This document shows positions 22,341 through 30,660 of a DNA stretch of 32,468 nucleotides, in pieces; within the stretch, counting starts at the first letter, position 1; every line of letters begins with the position of its first letter. Under the pieces are notes generated by a model. That model saw only the letters and a program-made list of their open reading frames with translations. It ran no database searches and was not told the origin of the DNA. Made by a program: the position numbers and the translations under genes. The stretch comes from Clostridia bacterium (GTDB taxonomy: Bacteria > Bacillota > Clostridia > UBA1212): positions 1 through 32,468 of the forward strand of contig JAGAKK010000026.1 in the NCBI GenBank assembly GCA_017625675.1. Direction: 5' to 3'.

Positions 22341-23004
22341 TTTTTGATGCAACCTCACCTTTGCACTTGTAAATACTTGAGGCCGGCACGTAGCCTCTCA
22401 CTGACGATAAGGGATAAATATTTGAGTTTCTTCCGATTACCGTTCCGGGATTCAGAACGCTTCCGCATCCCACCTCAACGTTGTCGCCGATTATTGCGCC
22501 GATCTTCTTGATGCCGGTCTCGCAGACTACCTTGCCGTCTTTTTTTATGCACACGAGAGTCTTGTCGGATTTTACGTTTGACGTAATGGAGCCTGCCCCC
22601 ATGTGAGCCTTGTAGCCAAGGATCGAGTCCCCTACGTAATTGTAATGAGGCACCTGAACGTTGTCAAAAAGCACCACGTTTTTAAGCTCCGTGGAATTTC
22701 CCACCACTGCATTTTTTCCCACAATGGCGCTACCGCGGATAAACGCACAATGACGCACCTCTGCGCCCTCGCAGATAATACAAGGGCCCGCAATATACGC
22801 GCTGTCAAAAATCTTCGCTTTCTTTGACACCCATATATCATCGCCCCGCTTATCATATTCATCAGGAGAAAGTGTTTCCCCAAGCTTTAAAATAAAGTCT
22901 TTAATAAGCGGAAGAGCCTGCCAGGGGTACTCTATACCCTCAAACAACGGCGCCGCCATGGTTTTGCTTAAATCAAACAGCTCATTTATAGAAAACTCTT
23001 TCAT
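22333..23004 (-). CDS. Left-handed beta-helix (hexapeptide repeat) acyl/nucleotidyltransferase-like protein
   Basis: A 223-aa protein. The first 70 residues are helical (FSINELFDLSKTMAAPLFEG), followed by hexapeptide repeats: AYIAGPCIICEGAEVRHCAFIRGSAIVG (split here over turns), then IIGDNVEVGCGSVLNPGTVIG and NIYPLSSVRGYVP. The family is the GlmU C-terminal-like group without the pyrophosphorylase domain, often annotated as UDP-N-acetylglucosamine pyrophosphorylase related. No sugar-phosphate site is visible. ATG 23004 follows GGAGGG. Its role, perhaps acetyl transfer, is uncertain. Confidence 0.8.
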   Translation of the reverse strand: MKEFSINELFDLSKTMAAPLFEGIEYPWQALPLIKDFILKLGETLSPDEYDKRGDDIWVSKKAKIFDSAYIAGPCIICEGAEVRHCAFIRGSAIVGKNAVVGNSTELKNVVLFDNVQVPHYNYVGDSILGYKAHMGAGSITSNVKSDKTLVCIKKDGKVVCETGIKKIGAIIGDNVEVGCGSVLNPGTVIGRNSNIYPLSSVRGYVPASSIYKCKGEVASKNE

Positions 23005-23033
23005 AAGGCCCTCCTGATTATAAAAATTCACGA

Positions 23034-23294
23034 TTAATCGTCAAATCCCTTGCCGTAGACCTTGTCAGCCTTTCTCACAGCAAGAATAATTGCAATAATA
23101 AAGCTTATGATGCTTGATACTCCGATTATTACAGGCCAGTTAAGACCTGCGCCCGTGCGGGACGTCTGTGATACGACCTCCGTTGCAATCTCCGTTGCAG
23201 CAGAAGAAGCCTCTGCATTAACGCAAAGGCTGCCTGTAAGTAACATATTAATAAATATACACGCTTTTAAAACCAACGTCTTAAAGTTTTTCAT
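23034..23294 (-). CDS. Small membrane protein, translationally coupled to the fused potCD gene
   Basis: An 86-aa protein. It has an N-terminal signal or span (LVLKACIFINMLLTGSLCVNA, likely cut after residue 27) and a short Ser/Thr/Glu-rich middle. A single membrane helix follows at about 54-72 (VIIGVSSIISFIIAIILAV), with a short basic-acidic tail RKADKVYGKGFDD. I recognise no family. The ATG at 23294 overlaps the potCD stop (ATGA) and GGAGGAG lies upstream, so it is cotranslated with the polyamine transporter. It may be a transporter accessory protein; nothing else supports this. Confidence 0.6.
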   Translation of the reverse strand: MKNFKTLVLKACIFINMLLTGSLCVNAEASSAATEIATEVVSQTSRTGAGLNWPVIIGVSSIISFIIAIILAVRKADKVYGKGFDD

Positions 23295-25225
23295 CAGCGC
23301 ACAATCTCCTCCCAAAGGCTTTCATAGTACGCCCTCGTTTCATTTGGCAAATCATGGTAATACTCTACGGGCGGAAGTGTCTCCGGGTAGAGGTATTTGT
23401 TGCCCTTAAGGGAATACTCGTCATTGTTAAGAACCGCGGTGTTAGGCGTTGCATAGCAAAGATACTCTGCATTGGCAAGGGCCACGTCAGGCTCCAGCAT
23501 AAAGTTTATAAACATAAGCGCTGCCTCGTAGTTCTGGGCGCTTGACGGAACACACATAGAGTCTATGAAAATATTAGTTCCCTCTTTCGGATAGAAAAAT
23601 TCAAGGTCGGGGTTTACGTCCTGCATTGTCAGGAAGTCTCCTGCGTAATACGGTGCAACAGCCGCATTTCCGCCCTCCATCTTATTGAAAATCTCATCCA
23701 TTACACGGCCCTGAAGCACGCTGTTCTGAGCTTTAAGCTTCTCAGCAGCCTTATCCCACTCCGCCTTGTCGGTGCTGTTTATATCAAGTCCCAGATAAAA
23801 CTGAGCTGTGGCAAAGGAGTCACGGGGATTGTTGAAGTTAAGAATATCGCCTGCGTACTTTTCGTCCCACATAATGCTCCAGCTGTCAGGAGTTTCCGTA
23901 ACAACCGTTGAGTCGTATATCACGCCTACAAGACCTACGTTGTAAGGCACTGAATACTCGTCCTTGGGATCAAAATACTGTTCCTTGTACTGCTCATCAA
24001 TATATTTATAGTTTGATATTTTCGAGGTGTCCACCTTCCGGAGCATTCCCTCGCTTATCATTCTCTGAATCATATAGTCAGAAGGAATTACGATATCCAC
24101 GGATACTGCCCCGCTCTTAAGCTTTGAATACATCGCCTCGTTGCTGGCAGTGCTGTCGTCGTAATTTACGTCAATTCCGGAAACCTCTTCAAAGGCCTTT
24201 ATAACGTCAAGAGTGTCCTCTGAACCGTCGGAAATATACTCGCCCCAGTTGATGATGTTAAGCGTAGTTCCCTCAAGCCCTGAATAATCACCTTCCAGCT
24301 GAAGCTCAGATGCCACTGAGCTCTTGTTTTTAGGAATCACTATTGCCACCACCAGGCATACACATACAGCCGCGGCCACCGCGCCTATTCCGATGCGTTT
24401 TGCCTTTTTCTTTTTAGGTGATTCTTCCACAGACTTTGCCTTCACAACGTTTGAAAGCACCAGAAGCAGAAGCACCGTTACGAAAATAAGGCTGGAAAGA
24501 GCGTACATATCAGGCTTAACGGTTTTCTTCGTCATTGAAAAAATCATCAGAGGAAGTGTCTGGAAGCCTGTTCCGTTGGTGTAGTAGCTTATTACAAAGT
24601 CGTCAAGTGACAACGTAAATGACATCATAAGTCCCGAGATAATACCGGGCATTATGGAAGGCATTACCACCATAAAAAATGCCTTTACAGGAGGCGCGCC
24701 AAGATCCTGAGCGGCCTCGTATATTCTCCTGTCGGTCTGGCGCAGCTTTGGCAATACGTTCAGAATCACGTAAGGCAAGTTGAACGTAATATGGGCAATG
24801 AGAAGTGTAAAAAAGTTCAGCTTGTCTGCAGAGCCCACCATCGTACCCACAAATACAAACAGAAGCATTAACGACACACCGGTAACAATATCAGGATTCA
24901 TCATCGGAATATTTGTAACCGTCATCATCGTTGACTGCACGTATTTGTTTTTAAGATTATATATGCCTACCGCTGCAACAGTTCCCAGCACAGTTGCAAT
25001 GGCAGAGGAAAGCACCGCCAATATCAGTGTGTTTTTAAGAGCATTCATTATGTCGCTTCTTGAAAACATCTCAACGTACCATTTAAAGGAAAAACCTTCA
25101 AATACAGAGGTACTTCTGCCTGAGTTAAAGGAGAACAGCACCATTATGAGCAACGGCGCATACAAAAAAATGTAGATCAGCGAGGTAATAATACCGTCTG
25201 CCACTTTCATTCCGCGGTTTTTCAT
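23294..25225 (-). CDS. potC-potD: Fused spermidine/putrescine permease (PotC) and substrate-binding protein (PotD)
   Basis: A 643-aa fusion. Residues 1-265 are the PotC permease, with six spans and the EAA loop EAAQDLGAPPVKAFFMVVMP (170-189). A cytosolic linker KSVEESPKKKKAKR (264-277) leads to a seventh membrane helix (about 278-298), and then the periplasm-type polyamine-binding domain from about 318 (LNIINWGEYISDG, VPYNVGLVGVIYD, LPPVEYYHDLP at the C-terminus). The seventh helix looks like the former signal peptide kept as an anchor. ATG 25225 overlaps the potB stop (ATGA). Together with PotA and PotB it forms a polyamine importer; the single-chain form fixes one binding domain per permease. 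Confidence 0.94.
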   Translation of the reverse strand: MKNRGMKVADGIITSLIYIFLYAPLLIMVLFSFNSGRSTSVFEGFSFKWYVEMFSRSDIMNALKNTLILAVLSSAIATVLGTVAAVGIYNLKNKYVQSTMMTVTNIPMMNPDIVTGVSLMLLFVFVGTMVGSADKLNFFTLLIAHITFNLPYVILNVLPKLRQTDRRIYEAAQDLGAPPVKAFFMVVMPSIMPGIISGLMMSFTLSLDDFVISYYTNGTGFQTLPLMIFSMTKKTVKPDMYALSSLIFVTVLLLLVLSNVVKAKSVEESPKKKKAKRIGIGAVAAAVCVCLVVAIVIPKNKSSVASELQLEGDYSGLEGTTLNIINWGEYISDGSEDTLDVIKAFEEVSGIDVNYDDSTASNEAMYSKLKSGAVSVDIVIPSDYMIQRMISEGMLRKVDTSKISNYKYIDEQYKEQYFDPKDEYSVPYNVGLVGVIYDSTVVTETPDSWSIMWDEKYAGDILNFNNPRDSFATAQFYLGLDINSTDKAEWDKAAEKLKAQNSVLQGRVMDEIFNKMEGGNAAVAPYYAGDFLTMQDVNPDLEFFYPKEGTNIFIDSMCVPSSAQNYEAALMFINFMLEPDVALANAEYLCYATPNTAVLNNDEYSLKGNKYLYPETLPPVEYYHDLPNETRAYYESLWEEIVR

Positions 25226-26049
25226 GCCACAAGTCCCCCTTCCATATCGTCATCGGAAAACTTGCTCATAATCATCATACTCACAAGTATAAGCACCATA
25301 AGCACAAGGGAAAGCGCCGCGCCTAAATTGTAGTTGTACTGCACCTGCATCTGACGTTCAATAGTATCACCGATAAGCATTATCGTACCGCCGCCCAGCT
25401 TCTGTGAAATATAGAAGGTGCTGACAGAGGGCACGAACACCATTGCAATACCTGAAACAACGCCGGGTATGCTAAGGGGCAGAATGAGTCTTTTCCACGT
25501 GTTGAAACCGTTACAGCCAAGGTCCCTTGCCGCCTCGATAAGGGTGTTGTCCATCTTTGACATTACCGTGTAGATAGGCAGTATCATATAGGGCAGATAG
25601 TTATACACCATACCCAGAATCACTGCGCCGGGCGTTCCTATCATTGTAACAGGATCCAGACCGAAAAGGCCGAGAAAATTGTTAATAATGCCGTTTTTCT
25701 CAAGAATGTTCATCCATGAGTACGTTCTTATGAGAAGGTTCATCCACATAGGGAGCATCACAAGAAGCATCTGCATACGCTGTGAATTCTCGGAGCGCTT
25801 GCTCAGAAAATATGCAAAAGGATATGCAAGAAGAAGCGTGATCACCGTGGCAATCGCAGAATAAAGCAGAGAGATTCCGAAAACACCGGAGTATTCTGTC
25901 AGTTGTTTAATATTGTCAAAAGTAAAGTGTCCTGCCTTGTCGGTAAAAGCATAATAGCACACGATAACAAGGGGCACGATAATGAAGATTGTAGCCCAGA
26001 TTGCGTAAGGCGCATTGACAATAGTGTTAATTAAGGATTTTTTCTTCAT
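25222..26049 (-). CDS. potB: Spermidine/putrescine ABC transporter permease PotB
   Basis: A 275-aa membrane permease with six spans. Its EAA loop is [22 protein letters not shown]. The N-terminus ([28 protein letters not shown]) is typical. It pairs with the PotC half of the fused protein. It overlaps the potA stop by four bases (ATGA), so potABC are translationally coupled. Confidence 0.95.
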   Translation of the reverse strand: MKKKSLINTIVNAPYAIWATIFIIVPLVIVCYYAFTDKAGHFTFDNIKQLTEYSGVFGISLLYSAIATVITLLLAYPFAYFLSKRSENSQRMQMLLVMLPMWMNLLIRTYSWMNILEKNGIINNFLGLFGLDPVTMIGTPGAVILGMVYNYLPYMILPIYTVMSKMDNTLIEAARDLGCNGFNTWKRLILPLSIPGVVSGIAMVFVPSVSTFYISQKLGGGTIMLIGDTIERQMQVQYNYNLGAALSLVLMVLILVSMMIMSKFSDDDMEGGLVA

Positions 26050-27197
26050 TCCTCGTCCTCCCCAAGTTCAATGTCGGGATTACTGATGTCGTCCATCTCG
26101 TCACTGTAAGAACTGTAGTCACCGAACTTGCCGGAGTATTTGGATTTCTTCATAATGTGAATGGCATCGGGCTCAATGAAAAGACCTACCACGTCTCCCA
26201 CCTTGCTCTCGTCAGTGGTCTGCACCATCCACTTAAAGTTTTCAACGTCAATGATTATCTCGTAATGTACGCCCCTGAAAGTAACCTGTGTTACCTCGCC
26301 TGTAAGCATACCCTTCTCAACGGGAACGATATCCACGTCCTCAGGACGAATTACCACATCAACGGGCTCATTCTTCCCGAAGCCCTTGTCAAGGCACTTA
26401 AAGTCAACACCGTCAAGGCACACCCTGTAATCCTCACGCATAATACCGTCAAGGATATTCGACTCACCGATAAAGTCAGCCACAAAGGCATTTTCAGGCT
26501 CATTATATATGTCAATAGGCGTACCGATCTGCTGAATTTTTCCCTCGTGCATAACAACCACTGTATCAGACATGGAGAGAGCCTCCTCCTGATCGTGGGT
26601 TACGTATACGAAAGTGATACCAAGCTTTCTCTGCATGGCCTTAAGCTCGTTCTGCATATCCTTTCGAAGCTTCAGGTCAAGGGCCGCCAAGGGCTCGTCA
26701 AGAAGGAGCACCTTAGGTCTTTTTATCGCAGCTCTTGCGATAGCAACACGCTGCTGCTGACCGCCGGAAAGGCGCGAAATATCACGCTTCTCAAAACCCT
26801 GCAAATTTACAAGGCGAAGCATCTCGTCAACACGCTCTTTGATCTCCTTTTCGGGCACCTTGTCCACACGAAGACCGAAAGCGATATTATCGTATACATT
26901 ATAATTCGGGAAAAGGGCATACCTCTGGAAAATGGTATTGACCGGCCTTTTGTGAGGCGGCAGGTCGTTCACCCTGTTAGACTCAAAATATACGTCGCCG
27001 GACTGAGGATTAATAAAACCTGCGATAATACGCAAGGTCGTGGTTTTTCCGCAACCGGACTGACCTAAAAGTGTGACAAACTCTCTGTCCTTAATCGACA
27101 GGGAAAGGTTGTCCAGAATAACATCATCGTCAAATTTCACGGTGATGTCTTTTAATTGAATGATGTTCTTTTCTGCAATATTTGCTTCGTTACTCAT
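26046..27197 (-). CDS. potA: Spermidine/putrescine ABC transporter ATPase PotA
   Basis: A 383-aa ATPase. Walker A is GQSGCGKTT, the Q-loop is [21 protein letters not shown] (split by its position here), the signature is LSGGQQQR, Walker B is [12 protein letters not shown] and the H-loop is [16 protein letters not shown] domain ([13 protein letters not shown] .. [10 protein letters not shown]) follows, then an acidic tail. The start is ATG 27197, which has AAAGGGGG nine bases upstream; ATG 27206 touches that site and the longer frame to 27260 is the leader. Expressed from the promoter at 27560-27588 through a long leader. Confidence 0.96.
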   Translation of the reverse strand: MSNEANIAEKNIIQLKDITVKFDDDVILDNLSLSIKDREFVTLLGQSGCGKTTTLRIIAGFINPQSGDVYFESNRVNDLPPHKRPVNTIFQRYALFPNYNVYDNIAFGLRVDKVPEKEIKERVDEMLRLVNLQGFEKRDISRLSGGQQQRVAIARAAIKRPKVLLLDEPLAALDLKLRKDMQNELKAMQRKLGITFVYVTHDQEEALSMSDTVVVMHEGKIQQIGTPIDIYNEPENAFVADFIGESNILDGIMREDYRVCLDGVDFKCLDKGFGKNEPVDVVIRPEDVDIVPVEKGMLTGEVTQVTFRGVHYEIIIDVENFKWMVQTTDESKVGDVVGLFIEPDAIHIMKKSKYSGKFGDYSSYSDEMDDISNPDIELGEDEE

Positions 27198-27553
27198 TTT
27201 TTGCATCCCCCTTTGCGGTAAAGACCGCGTACAGCCGTATACAGCTCTGCGCGAACCCACCTCCGACTAATCGCCGCCCCCGCAAAGAGTTTTTACAATG
27301 ATATATACGCAGCAATGCCCCCTTCAGCCGGGGCAATATCGCTTAAATATCATTGCAGCATGCGATTGCTCAAGTCTGCTATATCCATGTCAGGCACAGA
27401 CAACGGTTCCTGTTAAGAACTGCCGAAAGTGTAAAATCTGCCATACCTTTGCCTTTGGCAGAATTTTGTTGGCACAGATGCAAAAATCGTGCTAATTCAA
27501 TTGTATAGTAACAGTGTCTGTTTTCTCTCTGAGATTTCAGAAAACACCGTCCA
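27198..27553 (-). promoter_or_regulatory. Long structured 5' leader of the pot operon
   Basis: No gene is credible here. On the minus strand the leader shows three structures. (1) A long hairpin at 27296-27355 has nine perfect outer pairs (CAATGATAT/ATATCATTG) and an inner TTGCCCC/GGGGGCA-type helix. (2) A shorter hairpin at 27433-27467 has arms AAAATTCTGCC and GGCAGATTTT. (3) Near the start codon, CCGCAAAG (27211-27218), which overlaps the Shine-Dalgarno, can pair with CTTTGCGG (27280-27287). Alternatively GCGGT/ACCGC (27215-27219, 27224-27228) forms a small hairpin that leaves the site free. The two helices use the same bases, so they compete. No known riboswitch class is recognised. Confidence 0.5.
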
Positions 27554-27559
27554 TTCTCG

Positions 27560-27588
27560 ATTATAAACTATGCCGTATTAATTGGCAA
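27560..27588 (-). promoter_or_regulatory. Sigma-A promoter of the pot operon
   Basis: On the minus strand a -35 TTGCCA (27583-27588), a 17-base spacer and a -10 TATAAT (27560-27565). It predicts a start near 27553 and a leader of about 355 nt. No terminator was found between the upstream ATPase gene and this promoter. Confidence 0.65.
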
Positions 27589-27633
27589 CAGTTTTTTTAT
27601 AGAGTAACACACTACACTTTTCATTATTATTTA

Positions 27634-28845
27634 TTACCATGTTTCTGACAATAAAAACTTGCGTATATTCAGATGCTTTATTCCGTTGCGACTAAAATCA
27701 AATTCATCCAATGAAACTACATATTTGGGGTAATTATCCCGTATCTCCTCAAGACTTCCAAATTCGCGCTCTAAAGTGTCTTCTGTCGCCATAATATATG
27801 TTACTTGAACGTATATTTTTTCTCCCTGTCGATTGGCAACGAAATCCACTTCTTTTTCTTTCACTTTTCCTACGTTAACCTTATAACCTCGACGGAGCAA
27901 CTCCATAAAAACTATATTTTCCAAAATCAAGTTAATATTCTTTTGATTTCCGCCAAAAACAGCCTCCCGTATTCCGTGGTCCGCCATATAATATTTTTCA
28001 TTAGAAGACAAAATCTGTTTACCCTGAATATCTTCTCTTTTCACTTGATAAAAGAGATATGCATTAAGTGAATATTTTAAATAATTAAGAACCGTTTCGG
28101 GCGCTATTGTACGATGCTCACTTTTAAAATATTTTGATACAGAGTTTGCCGAAAAATTTGTTCCGATATTAGCTATAACATAAGTATTTATTTTTTCCAA
28201 CAGATCCACGTCTCTTATCATATTGCGTTTTACAATATCTTTTAAAACAACAGAATTATAAAGTTCTTCAAGATACATGCGGGCAGGTTCTTCCTCATAT
28301 TTTAAATTGCTTAAATACGGCATTCCTCCAAACCGTAAATATTTTTCAAAACACTCCGATTCACTTGCCTCTTGAAAATCGTTACCATAAAGCTGCACAA
28401 ACTCAGAAAAAGAAAAAGGATAAATAACAAATTCCACGTAGCGACCGGCCAGATAGGTAGCCAATTCCCCGGAAAGCAATTTTGCATTGGAGCCTGTAAT
28501 ATAGATATCACAATCAATGTCAACACGAAGAGAGTTTATACACCGCTCCCAGTCCTGAACTTCCTGAATTTCATCAAGAAACAAATATAATTTTCCGTTA
28601 ATATTTTTATACGCATTAATGATTTCATCATACAACGACCGAGCGGTACGAAGATGCTCCAACCCCATTTTTTCAAAATTAAAGCACAAAAAATTTTCAA
28701 CCTTACGGCCTCTCTTCATCAATTCTCTGCGCACCAATTCAAGCATAACGGACTTACCGCTTCTGCGAATGCCTGTCATGACCTTAATTAAGTCTGTATC
28801 AATAAATGGTCTTATACGCTTCATATATAATTCGCGTTCTATCAT
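27634..28845 (-). CDS. AAA-family ATPase with C-terminal DUF4143
   Basis: A 403-aa protein of the widespread AAA_14/DUF4143 group. Walker A is GIRRSGKS, Walker B is YLFLDEIQEV, followed by ITGSNAKLLSGELATYLAGRY. DUF4143 follows from about residue 200, ending in a nuclease-like core EKEVDFVANRQGEKIYVQVTY in which the usual E-x-K position reads QVT, so catalytic residues may be lost. Its function is unknown; such genes are often accessory and laterally moved. ATG 28845 follows GAGGTGAT. It is A/T-rich compared with its neighbours, which fits a transferred gene. The upstream region has repeated AGTTATAACT palindromes. Confidence 0.9.
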   Translation of the reverse strand: MIERELYMKRIRPFIDTDLIKVMTGIRRSGKSVMLELVRRELMKRGRKVENFLCFNFEKMGLEHLRTARSLYDEIINAYKNINGKLYLFLDEIQEVQDWERCINSLRVDIDCDIYITGSNAKLLSGELATYLAGRYVEFVIYPFSFSEFVQLYGNDFQEASESECFEKYLRFGGMPYLSNLKYEEEPARMYLEELYNSVVLKDIVKRNMIRDVDLLEKINTYVIANIGTNFSANSVSKYFKSEHRTIAPETVLNYLKYSLNAYLFYQVKREDIQGKQILSSNEKYYMADHGIREAVFGGNQKNINLILENIVFMELLRRGYKVNVGKVKEKEVDFVANRQGEKIYVQVTYIMATEDTLEREFGSLEEIRDNYPKYVVSLDEFDFSRNGIKHLNIRKFLLSETW

Positions 28846-28876
28846 TATGATCACCTCATACCAATTTATCAATCAC

Positions 28877-28905
28877 ATTATCGCACACTCACAACTGAAA
28901 ATCAA
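28877..28905 (-). promoter_or_regulatory. Probable promoter of the ATPase/DUF4143 gene
   Basis: On the minus strand a -35 TTGATT (28900-28905), a 17-base spacer containing CAGTTGTGAGTG, and a -10 GATAAT (28877-28882). Confidence 0.55.
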
Positions 28906-28913
28906 TAAATATT

Positions 28914-28974
28914 TTAAATTTTATCAGTTATAACTGAAAATTTTATATTTTTAATATTTTTATCAGTTATAACT
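28914..28974. repeat. Two AGTTATAACT palindromes in 16-17 base direct repeats
   Basis: The perfect 10-base palindrome AGTTATAACT occurs at 28926-28935 (12 bases with flanks, CAGTTATAACTG) and at 28965-28974. The palindromes are 39 bases apart. On the minus strand each is followed by GATAAAA. A weaker CAGTTGTGAG third copy lies in the promoter spacer. They look like operators for the ATPase gene. The far copy abuts the cls stop codon (28975-28977). Confidence 0.6.
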
Positions 28975-30588
28975 TCAAAACAACGGAGAAAACACCTTGA
29001 GAAGCGCACCCCAGACTCTGAGCCAGAAGCCCTTGAATCCGCCGTTTTTCGCCTTGATCTCCTCAGACTTTGCAATGGTTTCCTGCATATCCTTTTCGAT
29101 ATCCTTTATTTCTTCCACACCATAGAAGAAAACGCCGCACTCAAAGTGAAGGTACAGACTTCTGTAATCAAAGTTTATCGAGCCCACCGAAGCGACAATT
29201 CCGTCTGCCACAATACCCTTTGCGTGCACAAAGCCCGGAGTGTACTCATAAACGTGCACACCTGCTTTAATAAGCTCCGGATAAAAAGTTCTTGAAACTG
29301 CAAAAACATATTTTTTGTCAGGAATATGGGGCATTATTATATTAACGGAAACGCCTCTCTTGGCGGCAAATTTGAGCGCCTGCATCATCTCATAATCAAG
29401 AATGAGATAAGGCGTCATAATATCCACACGCCTCTCCGCCCGGTTTATTATGTCAAGGTATACCCTCTTTCCCACCTGCTCCTTGTCAAAAGGATTGTCA
29501 GAGAAGGGCTGCACAAAGCCCTGTTCTTCTGCAAAATTCACGTTGTCGTTTGCGGAAATAAATCTGCCGTAATCCTCCGGCTTGAGCTCGTCAATGTTCC
29601 ACATCTGCAAAAACATCAGCGTCATACTGTCAACAGCCTTGCCGGAGATCATTACCCCCGTGTCCTTCCAATGGCCGAAGCGTTTTTTAAGGTTTATATA
29701 TTCGTCTGCAAGGTTGACGCCGCCGGTAAAACCGTACTCGCCGTCTACCACAAGTATCTTTCTGTGGTCACGGTTGTTGTAGGTGGTGGAAAACATCGGC
29801 TTCAGCTTTGAAAAAACCTTGCACTTAATACCCAATTTTCTAAGCTTCTTTGGATATTTTACAGGCAGGAGCATTACCGAGCAAAGGCCGTCATAAATCA
29901 GTCTTACCTCAACCCCCTCTTTTACCTTTTCCTCAAGGACTTTAAGTATCTTGCCCCACATAAAGCCCTCTTCCACGATAAAGTATTCAAGGAAGATGAA
30001 TTTCTTTGCATTTTTAATTCTCAGCAGCATCTCCTCGAACATATCTTCCCCAATAGGAAAATATTTCATACCGCCGTTTTTAAACACGGGAAAAGCGCCC
30101 GTGCTCCCTACGTATCGACAAAGGCCTTCTGCCGCCACAGACGTTTTTTTCAGTTCAGCGGCAACGTTATCGTCCTGTTTTATATATTTCCCAATCTCTT
30201 TTTCCAACCGCTTTAACCGGTAATTTATCATGCGGCTTCCGAGATTTGTTTCAAATATTACGTAGGTTACACCACCCACAATGGGTGATATCAATATCAA
30301 TATGCACCAGCCCAATTGAAACATGGGATTTCCGGAACGGTTAAGCACCCACAGCAACAGCACCACTGAGATCAACGTACTCACACCGAAATAGTACACA
30401 ATGTGAGATTGCAAAACAGTGAAGAGATATATAAACACTCCCATCTGTATCAACACCAATATTACAGTGAGAAGCGCATGACCGAAGAAAAAGCGAAGCA
30501 GCCCTTTCTTTCCCTGTTCAAGTATCAATATACCGTCGTTTTCTTTTTCGTACTCGTATTCCTTCTTTTGCTTTTTCGTATCTTTCAA
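28975..30588 (-). CDS. cls: Cardiolipin synthase (phospholipase D family)
   Basis: A 537-aa membrane enzyme that joins two phosphatidylglycerols. Three N-terminal spans (about 33-60, 65-84, 92-112) are followed by a basic linker and two HKD domains: RDHRKILVVDGEYGFTGGVN and FVHAKGIVADGIVASVGSIN. The start is a TTG at 30588 with GGAGG nine bases upstream; no in-frame ATG lies near. Length is typical of clostridial two-HKD Cls. A TATAAT at 30631-30636 is a likely -10. Confidence 0.93.
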   Translation of the reverse strand: MKDTKKQKKEYEYEKENDGILILEQGKKGLLRFFFGHALLTVILVLIQMGVFIYLFTVLQSHIVYYFGVSTLISVVLLLWVLNRSGNPMFQLGWCILILISPIVGGVTYVIFETNLGSRMINYRLKRLEKEIGKYIKQDDNVAAELKKTSVAAEGLCRYVGSTGAFPVFKNGGMKYFPIGEDMFEEMLLRIKNAKKFIFLEYFIVEEGFMWGKILKVLEEKVKEGVEVRLIYDGLCSVMLLPVKYPKKLRKLGIKCKVFSKLKPMFSTTYNNRDHRKILVVDGEYGFTGGVNLADEYINLKKRFGHWKDTGVMISGKAVDSMTLMFLQMWNIDELKPEDYGRFISANDNVNFAEEQGFVQPFSDNPFDKEQVGKRVYLDIINRAERRVDIMTPYLILDYEMMQALKFAAKRGVSVNIIMPHIPDKKYVFAVSRTFYPELIKAGVHVYEYTPGFVHAKGIVADGIVASVGSINFDYRSLYLHFECGVFFYGVEEIKDIEKDMQETIAKSEEIKAKNGGFKGFWLRVWGALLKVFSPLF

Positions 30589-30630
30589 GAAAGTATGCCT
30601 CCTTTTCCGAAAAGTCCCCTGACTTAATTG

Positions 30631-30636
30631 ATTATA
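30631..30636 (-). promoter_or_regulatory. Possible -10 element of cls
   Basis: TATAAT on the minus strand, 43 bases before the TTG start, in the intergenic gap after the GDSL gene. At the proper distance only GTTTTT is found, so the -35 is weak. Confidence 0.35.
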
Positions 30637-30660
30637 GCCTTGTATTCTCTCGGAAAAACA

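Noticed and set aside
26157-27068. 303-codon plus-strand frame opposite potA
   Set aside because: It is the antisense of a highly conserved ATPase and has no ribosome site.
27296-27355. Large hairpin in the pot leader as a transcription terminator
   Set aside because: No T tract follows on either strand, so intrinsic termination is unlikely despite the strong stem.
27298-27495. 65-codon plus-strand frame in the pot leader
   Set aside because: It has no ribosome site and lies within structured leader RNA of the opposite strand.
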